Assembly (NCBI GenBank): GCA_900544945.1
Contig: UQXG01000031.1
Span: 1 to 18,234, forward strand
Origin: an uncultured Eubacteriales bacterium
Lineage (GTDB): Bacteria; Bacillota; Clostridia; Oscillospirales; Oscillospiraceae
Direction: 5' to 3'
Length of the DNA stretch: 18,234 nucleotides
The first letter of the stretch is position 1. The number at the start of each line of letters is the position of its first letter. A program made the translations under genes and the position numbers. The notes under the pieces are model-generated. The model did no database searches, had not been told where the DNA came from, and was given only the letters and a program-made list of their open reading frames with translations. Of the stretch, positions 7,446-13,166 are shown piece after piece.

Positions 7446-8291
7446 ATGAATTCTAAAGCAATCAAAAAGCAGCTGCTCGCAGCTGTTGCCATGGTGCTGG
7501 TTGCCGCCGTTGCTCTGGGCAGCTCCACCTACGCATGGTTTGTCGCTTCCGGTACTGTGGAAGCTTACGGCATGAAGGTTCAGGCACAGTCCGAAGGCGG
7601 TCTTGCCATTAGCTATGGCGGTAAAGCTTGGGGCACTTCCGCTTCCGGCGGTGTTACTGAGGCTATGCGTCTCTATCCCGCTTCTACTAAGAATCTGGCA
7701 AACTGGTCTCACGCAACCGCTCAGGCTTCCGACAATCCTGCGGCTGTTCAGGCTTCCAGACAGGATATTACCGACACGGTGGTTAAGGCAAATGCAGTTC
7801 CGGACGATAACGGCTATGTTCTTATGAGAGAGTTCCAGATTCGTTCCACCGCTGCAGATGCGCTTTCTAAGGGCCTGTATGTTGAGAAGGTCACAGTTGA
7901 TGGCGCAAGTAAGACCATGAGCACCGCTCTGCGTGTTGGTGTCCGTTATGTAGATGGCACGAATACTGGCAACAATAAGGCCTATATCTATGGACCCGTT
8001 GAACTCAATGGTGGTACGGATGAGGGAAACAAGCCTTCGGACAACTACAAGTGGTACAAGGATGCTACCGATAACGCTGGTTCTACTGTGACCCTGGCAC
8101 AGGTTGGCAAGACCACTTCTCCGATTCTGGATGAAACCACCACGATTTCTGCGGATACGAATGCGGCTGTTAAGGTTCAGATTTATGTCTGGTTCGAGGG
8201 CGAGGATCACAACTTGTTCTCCGATAACTTCAATACTGAGGGCCTGAACGTTACTGTCCAGTTCAGCAGCATGGGCGTTGTTGGCGCTTGA
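7446..8291 (+). CDS. SipW-type exported TasA/CalY-like protein, probable major fibre subunit
   Basis: The 281 residues begin with a SipW-type signal peptide. Lys-rich residues 1-9 are followed by a hydrophobic stretch and SSTYAWF, with the likely cut after Ala30. The mature part is Gly/Ser/Thr/Asn-rich and beta-like, with no cysteine at all. Near the C-terminus it has WFEGEDHN (249-256), the cysteine-free version of the shared family motif. AAGGAGG lies 8 nt before the ATG. Codon choice differs from all neighbours (many GCT, GGT, GTT, AAG and TCC where they use GCC, GGC, GTG), as in very highly expressed genes. It stands alone between repeats and a strong terminator. TasA and CalY relatives form donor-strand fibres in biofilm matrices; subunit status here is inferred from signal, motif and codon bias. 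Confidence 0.8.
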   Translation: MNSKAIKKQLLAAVAMVLVAAVALGSSTYAWFVASGTVEAYGMKVQAQSEGGLAISYGGKAWGTSASGGVTEAMRLYPASTKNLANWSHATAQASDNPAAVQASRQDITDTVVKANAVPDDNGYVLMREFQIRSTAADALSKGLYVEKVTVDGASKTMSTALRVGVRYVDGTNTGNNKAYIYGPVELNGGTDEGNKPSDNYKWYKDATDNAGSTVTLAQVGKTTSPILDETTTISADTNAAVKVQIYVWFEGEDHNLFSDNFNTEGLNVTVQFSSMGVVGA

Positions 8292-8350
8292 CTTGGATCT
8301 TTCCCCTATTTTTCCCGCATAGTTGTGGCGCGGGGAACAAGTGAAAAATC

Positions 8351-8391
8351 GCCCGGCCGGGATTCCACCCCGGCCGGGCTTTCCCCTTTTC
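8351..8391 (+). terminator. Strong terminator of the major fibre gene
   Basis: Perfect 11-bp stem GCCCGGCCGGG (8351-8361) with CCCGGCCGGGC (8369-8379), a 7-nt loop, then TTTCCCCTTTT. It lies 60 nt after the stop codon at 8291. An almost identical hairpin is at 8947-8983. Confidence 0.8.
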
Positions 8392-8412
8392 TGTGCACCT
8401 ACGATAGAAGAT

Positions 8413-8558
8413 GTCATTGCGAACCATCCCGCAGGATGGTGTGGCCCTTTCCAAGGATTCCCTCCGGTCACAATCCGTTCTCCCGAAAGAATTTTGTGGC
8501 GTGAAGTTTTATGGAGAAGCGGATTGCCACACCAGTGTGCGCACTGGCTCGCAATGAC
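8413..8558. repeat. Two GTCATTGCGAACC units in inverted orientation
   Basis: Unit one (8413-8449, plus) contains CCATCC and GGATGG as its inner stem. Unit two (8521-8558, minus) contains CCAGTG and its partner CACTGG. They face each other across about 70 nt, so together they look like the two ends of a larger composite or degraded element. The intervening DNA has no open frame of interest. Confidence 0.7.
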
Positions 8559-8579
8559 ATGTGTTGTCCAACAATCGAA

Positions 8580-8607
8580 AACACCTCCGCCCTTCGGCAG
8601 AGGTGTT
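8580..8607 (-). terminator. Minus-strand terminator beyond the toxin gene
   Basis: AACACCTC (8580-8587) and GAGGTGTT (8600-8607) form a perfect 8-bp stem. Read on the minus strand the stem ends in TTTTCGATTGTT. It would stop transcripts leaking past the first toxin terminator. The -35 box of the antisense RNA overlaps its other edge. Confidence 0.5.
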
Positions 8608-8634
8608 GACAAATCGGCGCAAACGTGGTACTTT
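8606..8634 (+). promoter_or_regulatory. Promoter of the putative antitoxin RNA
   Basis: Consensus TTGACA (8606-8611), a 17-nt spacer and TACTTT (8629-8634). The run continues as ATAAAC, so a shifted -10 is possible. Transcription would start near 8640. No open reading frame follows, only a short hairpin and a terminator, which fits a small-RNA promoter. Confidence 0.65.
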
Positions 8635-8640
8635 ATAAAC

Positions 8641-8728
8641 ACAGGGGTGCTACCAGTAGACGGCTCCCCATGTGTGGTTAAAAAGAGGTAACCGCAGCTG
8701 TGGAGAGTTGGCGGTTACTTCTTTTTGT
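8641..8728 (+). ncRNA. Putative type I antitoxin RNA, antisense to the toxin mRNA 3' end
   Basis: This is an RNA of about 90 nt between the promoter at 8606 and the terminator at 8688-8728. A first hairpin pairs the ACACAGGGG side with CCCCATGTGT (about 8639-8675). The terminator stem is GTAACCGC (8688-8695) with GCGGTTAC (8711-8718), then TTCTTTTTGTT. The RNA is complementary to the last codons and the whole 3' untranslated part of the toxin mRNA. This is the geometry of txpA/RatA and bsrE/SR5-type modules, in which the pairing leads to toxin mRNA decay. Expression is not shown by sequence alone. Confidence 0.6.
8678..8728. terminator. Bidirectional terminator shared by toxin and antitoxin RNAs
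   Basis: The perfect 8-bp stem GTAACCGC/GCGGTTAC has a T-run after it on both strands: TTCTTTTTGTT on plus (8719-8729) and CTCTTTTTAAC on minus (8687-8677). The toxin stop codon is inside the stem. Confidence 0.75.
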
Positions 8729-8810
8729 TATTATCATTTTCCTGGCGAACCAGGGAGATAACTGCGATAATGACCATACAGAAAGCAAATAATTGTTCCC
8801 ATGTAACCAT
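8715..8810 (-). CDS. Holin-like small membrane toxin (Hol-Tox type), type I TA
   Basis: This is a 31-residue protein starting MVTWEQLFAFCMV. A hydrophobic segment of about 15 residues (7-21) is followed by a polar, basic tail, ENDNNKKK. The opening MVTWEQLF, the single membrane helix and the Lys tail match the small Clostridia proteins named putative holin-like toxin (Hol-Tox family), by my recollection of that family. Such peptides damage the membrane when over-made. The ATG at 8810 has GGGGG at 8818-8822. That same G-run pairs with CCCCC (8832-8836, as C in the mRNA), so the ribosome site is probably hidden in a hairpin, as is common for type I toxins. The gene ends in the bidirectional terminator and is overlapped by the antisense RNA. 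Confidence 0.75.
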   Translation of the reverse strand: MVTWEQLFAFCMVIIAVISLVRQENDNNKKK

Positions 8811-8817
8811 ATGCGCA

Positions 8818-8836
8818 CCCCCTCTCTGCAAGGGGG
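8818..8836 (-). promoter_or_regulatory. Hairpin hiding the toxin ribosome-binding site
   Basis: In the minus-strand mRNA, CCCCCT (8836-8831) pairs with AGGGGG (8823-8818) over a 7-nt loop. The GGGGG is the only Shine-Dalgarno candidate, 7 nt before the toxin ATG. Folding would block translation until the mRNA is processed or refolded. Confidence 0.55.
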
Positions 8837-8909
8837 CAAAAGAAGCCTATCACCCCCGAAAAAATCGAGGGGAACCGCCTACCGGGATGCTACTGGCAGC
8901 ACCACCGAC

Positions 8910-8938
8910 AGCATAACACACCTTGCGCCAGTTTGCAA
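8910..8938 (-). promoter_or_regulatory. Promoter of the toxin gene
   Basis: On the minus strand TTGCAA (8938-8933), a 17-nt spacer and TATGCT (8915-8910). Transcription would start near 8903, leaving a structured 5' leader of about 90 nt. Confidence 0.6.
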
Positions 8939-8946
8939 GAAAATTC

Positions 8947-8983
8947 GCCCGGCCGGGATTCCTCCCCGGCCGGGCTTTCGTTT
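8947..8983. terminator. Second copy of the GCCCGGCCGGG hairpin
   Basis: GCCCGGCCGGG (8947-8957) and CCCGGCCGGGC (8965-8975), with TTTCGTTT after it on plus and GAATTTTC on minus. The loop differs by one base from that at 8351-8391. It could insulate the toxin promoter from transcription in either direction. No gene on plus ends here. Confidence 0.55.
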
Positions 8984-9061
8984 ATGCACTGGTGCGGGAG
9001 CGCCCATGGGATAACGGAATCTGGCTTTCCGCTTACAGGCCAATGGGAAAACTGTAACAAA

Positions 9062-9104
9062 ATACCGCCGGGAAGAGGGAATCTTTCCGGCGGTGTATCA
9101 TTTT
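9062..9104 (+). terminator. Terminator-like hairpin before the second fibre promoter
   Basis: ATACCGCCGGGAA (9062-9074) against TTTCCGGCGGTGTAT (9084-9098), paired with a small bulge, then CATTTT. It sits about 55 nt before the promoter at 9160. The rest of 8984-9160 shows no gene. Confidence 0.45.
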
Positions 9105-9159
9105 CCCGGAGAAAGCAAGCACTATTTCCAAATTCTGCCGGATTTTTTCGGTAAAAATG

Positions 9160-9188
9160 TTGCATTTTCGGATTTCAGGTGGTACAAT
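9160..9188 (+). promoter_or_regulatory. Sigma-A promoter of the long fibre/AAA+ gene series
   Basis: TTGCAT (9160-9165), exactly 17 nt, TACAAT (9183-9188). Transcription would start near 9195, about 77 nt before the chosen start of the first gene. No other promoter of this quality is visible downstream to 18192. Confidence 0.83.
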
Positions 9189-9271
9189 GATGATGGCTCA
9201 TTGGGGGCAGCTTTGTGTTGCCCTTTTTCAAAAAAGTGAGTGAAATTATGTCAACCGAAAGGAGCGGGGCG

Positions 9272-10132
9272 TTGAACTCTTCCAAACAGCTGAAACGCAG
9301 ATTGGCACTGGCCGCCCTGGCGGTAGCCGCCGTCCTGCTCTCCATCACCACGGCTACCTTCGCCTGGTATATTTTCAATACCTCCGCCCGAACTACGGAG
9401 GTGAAGATGTCCGCCGGTTCCAGCGTGTCCCTGCAAATCGCCAGCAAAAAAGACTACGATGAGAAGGGCGAGACGGCCTTCGGCTCCGCCACCCAGATGG
9501 AGCCTATGGAAAACGGCCTGGTCGGTGTGTCCACGGACAAAATCGCAAACGGCTTCCGGGCAGTCACCGGCTTCCGGGGGGAATGGCAGGGGGATGCTTA
9601 CCGCTCCATTGCCCGGTACTTCCAGAATGCCGCGGACAGGAAGGAATACTACAAAACCACCCTGCTTCTGCGCACTACCGCCCAGAGCCTGGACGTGTAT
9701 CTGGCGGACATCGGCTCCACCGACCGGGCCGGGCAATATCTGTCCACGGCCATGCGGCTGGGTCTGGTGGTTCAGGGTCAGGAGTTTATTTTTGAGCTGA
9801 ACAAGGCCTCCAACCCCGATCGCATCGGCGACAACGGTTCGGAAAAGGCCGAAGGCTACTACGTTCTGGACAGTACCAAAAACGACGGCACGGTGGTGCC
9901 CTTCACCCCTCTGGATGATAGTGCCCTGTGCAACTACGACCCGGCTACCGGCGCAGCCTCCCGGAAGGAGAATTCCGTGAAAATCTGCACCCTTACCGGC
10001 CCCGGAGGCCAGTACAGCGAGCCGGTGAGCGTGGATGTGTACCTGTGGCTGGAGGGCTGCGACGAGGACTGCACCGTGGATTTGGCAGGGCAGACCATGG
10101 AGCTGGTTTCCCTGATCTTCGCGGGGCTGTAA
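9272..10132 (+). CDS. SipW-type exported TasA-like protein (four cysteines)
   Basis: A 286-residue exported protein. The signal peptide has a Lys/Arg end, a hydrophobic core and TTATFAWY, with the likely cut after Ala31. The family landmarks are MEPMENGLVGVST (about 77-88), a counterpart of the P(V/I)ST segment in its relatives, and WLEGCDEDC (259-267) near the C-terminus. Four cysteines are all in the last third: two before the motif and two inside it. The TTG at 9272 is chosen because AGGAG lies 7 nt upstream and because it places the signal peptide exactly as in the paralogues. An ATG at 9248 is possible but has a poor ribosome site. It is first in the series after the 9160 promoter and is probably a fibre subunit or tip protein. 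The substrate relation to the SipW peptidases is inferred. Confidence 0.77.
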   Translation: MNSSKQLKRRLALAALAVAAVLLSITTATFAWYIFNTSARTTEVKMSAGSSVSLQIASKKDYDEKGETAFGSATQMEPMENGLVGVSTDKIANGFRAVTGFRGEWQGDAYRSIARYFQNAADRKEYYKTTLLLRTTAQSLDVYLADIGSTDRAGQYLSTAMRLGLVVQGQEFIFELNKASNPDRIGDNGSEKAEGYYVLDSTKNDGTVVPFTPLDDSALCNYDPATGAASRKENSVKICTLTGPGGQYSEPVSVDVYLWLEGCDEDCTVDLAGQTMELVSLIFAGL

Positions 10133-10306
10133 TACTATTTCTTAATAAAATGATTTCATCATTTTATTTTGCCGTTTCACGGCAGACCGCCTGGGCGGCG
10201 GTAAGAAATGTATTGACTTCGTTTTTTAGCGGCAGTGGCCGCTGGCCGCAATTCTGCGGCCTAATAAAACGCTTTTAAGCGTTTTATTAAAAACTCGTAT
10301 AAGGAG
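10130..10306 (+). promoter_or_regulatory. Structured intergenic leader, copy A
   Basis: This 177-nt stretch runs from the stop codon of the preceding gene to the ribosome site of the next, nearly identical to 12153-12331. Hairpins in order: AATAAAATGAT/ATCATTTTATT (10144-10168), GCCG/CGGC around TTTCA, CCGCC/GGCGG, AGCGG/CCGCT, GGCCGC/GCGGCC, and AATAAAACGCTT/AAGCGTTTTATT (10263-10288), 12 nt before AAGGAG. None has a proper T-run, so this does not look like a simple terminator. It may control processing, stability or translation of the segment that follows, or be a mobile repeat. Confidence 0.6.
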
Positions 10307-10314
10307 AAACGGTC

Positions 10315-11151
10315 ATGAAACACAAAGGACTGAAAACCTCCCTGATGCTGTCGATTCTCTGCCTGCTGGTGGCCGTCATCGCCCTGGGGGCGGTGACCTA
10401 CGCCTGGTTTACCTTCGACCCCTACACCAACGTGACCCCCATGGAGGGCAAAATTTCCGGGGGCGAGGCCAATCTGCTCATCAGCGACAAGCCCACCACC
10501 GGCTTCGCCAAATCCTGCGTCCTGGTGCCGGAGCATATGGCCAGTGCCCTGTCCCCCATTTCTACGGAAAATCTCACGGATTTCTTCGTATCCACCTATC
10601 AGGAGGATGGCATCAGCAAGCGGTTCTCCCAGGTGAGTAAGGACCCAGGCTGGAAGCCGGAAAAATATCTGATTCACGGAACCGTGTATCTGAAATCCGC
10701 CGGCGGCGGGGCAAATGTGTATTTTGACAAGCCGCCTCTGGATGTGGGCTCCGATGCCCAGTGGCTGGCCGCCGGGCGGCTGGGTCTGAAAATCACCGGC
10801 GCCGCCGCCGGTTCCGGCACTTATATTTTCCGTCTGGACGACCTGGGCAGTACCTCCGGCGCCGAATCCCGGACGACCATCGCCCCGCCTGCCGGCCAGG
10901 CCAACCAGGCATTGGTCATCCGGAGCGTCAACGCCGCAGGAGAGCCTGCCTTTGCCGACGATCCGGCGACAGGCCTGAACGGCTGCATCCATGGCGCTGC
11001 CGGAGCCAAGGCGCTGATGACCCTGAAGGCCGAGGAAGTGGCCACGGTGGAGTATTGGCTTTACTTGGAGGGCTGCGACCCCAACTGCTATAACCCGGTG
11101 CAGAGCAAGGACATTGCCCTACAGCTGGGCTTCGCCGGGGATCCAACCTGA
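10315..11151 (+). CDS. SipW-type exported TasA-like protein (EGCDPNC type)
   Basis: A 278-residue exported protein. It opens MKHKGLK, then a hydrophobic core and GAVTYAWF with the likely cut after Ala30. Family landmarks are LSPISTENLTDFF in the first third, matching MPVSTADLSHFW of the next gene, and YLEGCDPNC (250-258) near the end. Besides the CxxxC pair there is one cysteine early in the mature chain and one at LNGCIHG. AAGGAG lies 8 nt before the ATG, inside the repeated leader. Its N-terminus is closest to that of the gene at 11292 (both MKHKG), so the two are probably tandem duplicates. It is probably an accessory subunit of the surface fibre, cut by one of the SipW-type peptidases of this locus. 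Confidence 0.76.
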   Translation: MKHKGLKTSLMLSILCLLVAVIALGAVTYAWFTFDPYTNVTPMEGKISGGEANLLISDKPTTGFAKSCVLVPEHMASALSPISTENLTDFFVSTYQEDGISKRFSQVSKDPGWKPEKYLIHGTVYLKSAGGGANVYFDKPPLDVGSDAQWLAAGRLGLKITGAAAGSGTYIFRLDDLGSTSGAESRTTIAPPAGQANQALVIRSVNAAGEPAFADDPATGLNGCIHGAAGAKALMTLKAEEVATVEYWLYLEGCDPNCYNPVQSKDIALQLGFAGDPT

Positions 11152-11161
11152 TACCCCCTTG

Positions 11162-11246
11162 CCTCTCCCTATGGGAGAGGTGCCCCGGATGGGGCGGAGA
11201 GGGCACGCACAGACAGCTTCACTGCCAGCTCCCCCAAAGGGGGAGC
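11162..11246. repeat. Small palindromic repeat units between two fibre genes
   Basis: Three hairpins with perfect stems: CCTCTCCC/GGGAGAGG (11162-11180), CCCC/GGGG (11183-11194), and GCTCCCCC/GGGGGAGC (11228-11246). The last resembles the GGCTCCC units at 7177 and 7310. No T-run follows, so read-through to the next gene is likely. Confidence 0.6.
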
Positions 11247-11291
11247 CAAGGAAGCCCACAAGCAATACGAAAACAAACAGGAGGTGAGGGC

Positions 11292-12155
11292 GTGAAACAT
11301 AAAGGAAAAATCCTGAGCCTTTGGGCGCTTGCCGCTTTTCTGGTGCTCATTGCCCTGACCCTCACCACCGCTACCTACGCCTGGTTCACCGCCAATCGGC
11401 AGGTGCAGACGGACAGAATCACCGGAAAAACCGGCTCTGCCGACGTGACGCTGGAAATCAGCCGCACCCGGGAGCCTTTCAGTCCCGGCAAGGCCAAGGA
11501 CGACAGCGGAAACGATGTCAGCCAGGTGGCTCTGAAAACCCCGGACGCGGAGGACAAGCTCATGCCCGTGTCCACCGCCGACTTGAGCCACTTCTGGTCA
11601 AGTCCCACCTTTGACGGAGGCGGACAGACCACGGGATTCGTCCTGGACGAAACCGGGGAATGTTATTATCACGACACCGTTTACCTCCGGGCTTCCGGCA
11701 CCGGCACCGACACGGCTGCCGGACTGGCACTGTACCTGAGCGGCGACGCGCAGAAAAATCCCATCGTCCGCTCGGAGGACGGAAAGCTTCTCACCGCCGC
11801 CCGGCTGGGTCTGGCCTTCGAGGGTCAGAGCCCCAGAATCATTCGCCTCAGCGATGTGGATGCCGGTTCCGGCGTGACCTACTTAAACGGCAAGCTCCTG
11901 GAACGGGGTCAGGTGCTGGGCTATGCCGCAGGCGAGCCTGTGGCGGCGGCAGACCCCTCGGAATCCCTGGATAGTCTGCGCTTCGACGGAGCCAACCCTG
12001 AGAAAACGCCGCTGCTGACCATGGAGCTGAACAAAATCTATCAGCTGGACATTTATTTTTATCTGGAGGGCTGCGACCCGGATTGCCTGAACGAAACCGT
12101 GGGCATGACGGATGCCTACCTGAGTCTGGCGTTCTTCGGAATGCTCCGGCAGTAA
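11292..12155 (+). CDS. SipW-type exported TasA-like protein (EGCDPDC type, GTG start)
   Basis: A 287-residue exported protein opening MKHKGK, with hydrophobic core and TTATYAWF; likely cut after Ala30. Landmarks are LMPVSTADLSHFW (about 95) and YLEGCDPDC (257-265), followed by the final beta strand YLSLAFFG. Three cysteines: one in GECYYHD mid-chain and the CxxxC pair. The GTG start is supported by AGGAGG 7 nt upstream and by the alignment of the signal peptide with its paralogues. The MKHKG opening is shared with the gene at 10315. Repeats rather than the structured leader precede this gene, so its control may differ from that of the genes at 10315 and 12341. The likely role is a minor or accessory fibre subunit; nothing in the sequence shows a catalytic function. 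Confidence 0.76.
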   Translation: MKHKGKILSLWALAAFLVLIALTLTTATYAWFTANRQVQTDRITGKTGSADVTLEISRTREPFSPGKAKDDSGNDVSQVALKTPDAEDKLMPVSTADLSHFWSSPTFDGGGQTTGFVLDETGECYYHDTVYLRASGTGTDTAAGLALYLSGDAQKNPIVRSEDGKLLTAARLGLAFEGQSPRIIRLSDVDAGSGVTYLNGKLLERGQVLGYAAGEPVAAADPSESLDSLRFDGANPEKTPLLTMELNKIYQLDIYFYLEGCDPDCLNETVGMTDAYLSLAFFGMLRQ

Positions 12156-12331
12156 TACGATTTCTTAAGTAAAATGATTTCATCATTTTACTTAAGCCGT
12201 TTCACGGCAAACCGCCTGGGCGGCGGTAAGAAATGTATTGACTTCGTTTTTTAGCGGCAGTGGCCGCTGGCCGCAATCCCGCGGCCTAATAAAACGCTTT
12301 TAAGCGTTTTATTAAAAACTCGTATAAGGAG
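12153..12331 (+). promoter_or_regulatory. Structured intergenic leader, copy B
   Basis: Same order of hairpins as at 10130-10306. The first stem here is CTTAAGTAAAATGA with TCATTTTACTTAAG. Compared with copy A a G was gained on one side and a C opposite it, so pairing is kept. The loop of GGCCGC-GCGGCC differs (AATCCC against AATTCT) while the stem is unchanged. The terminal AATAAAACGCTT hairpin and the following AAAACTCGTATAAGGAG are identical in both copies. Confidence 0.6.
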
Positions 12332-12340
12332 GAGGCGGCC

Positions 12341-13138
12341 ATGAAGGAAAAGAACAATACCCGGCGGCTGCTGACCACCTCCGTTCTCCTGGCTCTGCTG
12401 GCCTTTGTCAGCGTCACGGCGGCCACCGCCGCCTGGATGACCATCGCCGACCGGACGAGAGTGCGCAGTATGCGCATGGAGATCACCACCGGTGCCAATC
12501 TGCGCTTTGACCTGGATGCTCACGACAGCTTCGAGGACTATGTAAAGACCCTGTCCTTTGCGGAAATCGCCGCCCGGATCGCCCAGGATCAGGGCTATGA
12601 CCCCAAGACCCATCCCCTGACCCCGGTGACCACCCGGAATTTCGAGAACTTCCTGCTGGAAAACGGAACCGCGGCGAAAAAGGAATATTATCTGGAATTT
12701 ACCCTGCATTTTATGGCCACCGAGGACATGATCGTCCACCTGACCAGTGCCAGCAGCTCCGGCGGCTCCGACGGCACCCGGGTGGAATCTCAGCGGCAGG
12801 GTGTCCCCGACGCCATGCGCATCAGCTTCACCGAGGCGGATATCAGCGTCTATGACCCGGGACTGGGAGACACCTCCACCCCAATAGACGGCGGCAAGCA
12901 GTTCGGTCTGCCGTCCGGCGGGACTGTGACCTACAACGACGGAAACGCCCTGTTCTCTCTGAAGGCAAACGAAGATAAGCCGGTGGTGGTACGCGTCTGG
13001 CTGGAGGGCACGGATCCGGCCTGCAACGATTCCATCCGGAACGCGGATTTCAAGATCTGGCTCCGGTTCATCGGCACCGATGAAAACGGAAACCCTTTAA
13101 TCGATCAACGCAACGATAAACATAGAACCGGCAACTGA
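12341..13138 (+). CDS. Divergent SipW-type exported TasA-like protein
   Basis: A 265-residue exported protein. The signal is unusual: after the hydrophobic core it reads TAATAAWM instead of TYAWF, so the cut may differ or the segment may stay as an anchor. LTPVTTRNFENFLL in the first half and WLEGTDPAC (220-228) near the end place it in the same family, but only one cysteine of the CxxxC pair remains. A hydrophilic, charged tail (about 245-265) follows. AAGGAGGAGG in the repeated leader gives a strong ribosome site. The gene ends 28 nt before the first signal peptidase. Its position next to the peptidase, altered cut site and lost cysteine suggest a specialised subunit such as an anchor or cap. 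That is inference. Confidence 0.72.
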   Translation: MKEKNNTRRLLTTSVLLALLAFVSVTAATAAWMTIADRTRVRSMRMEITTGANLRFDLDAHDSFEDYVKTLSFAEIAARIAQDQGYDPKTHPLTPVTTRNFENFLLENGTAAKKEYYLEFTLHFMATEDMIVHLTSASSSGGSDGTRVESQRQGVPDAMRISFTEADISVYDPGLGDTSTPIDGGKQFGLPSGGTVTYNDGNALFSLKANEDKPVVVRVWLEGTDPACNDSIRNADFKIWLRFIGTDENGNPLIDQRNDKHRTGN

Positions 13139-13166
13139 AGCTTGGCGGAAAAGGAAGGTAGTAACT

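Noticed and set aside
10210..10240. TTGACT in the structured leaders as a promoter
   Set aside because: No acceptable -10 box lies 16-18 nt downstream in either copy.
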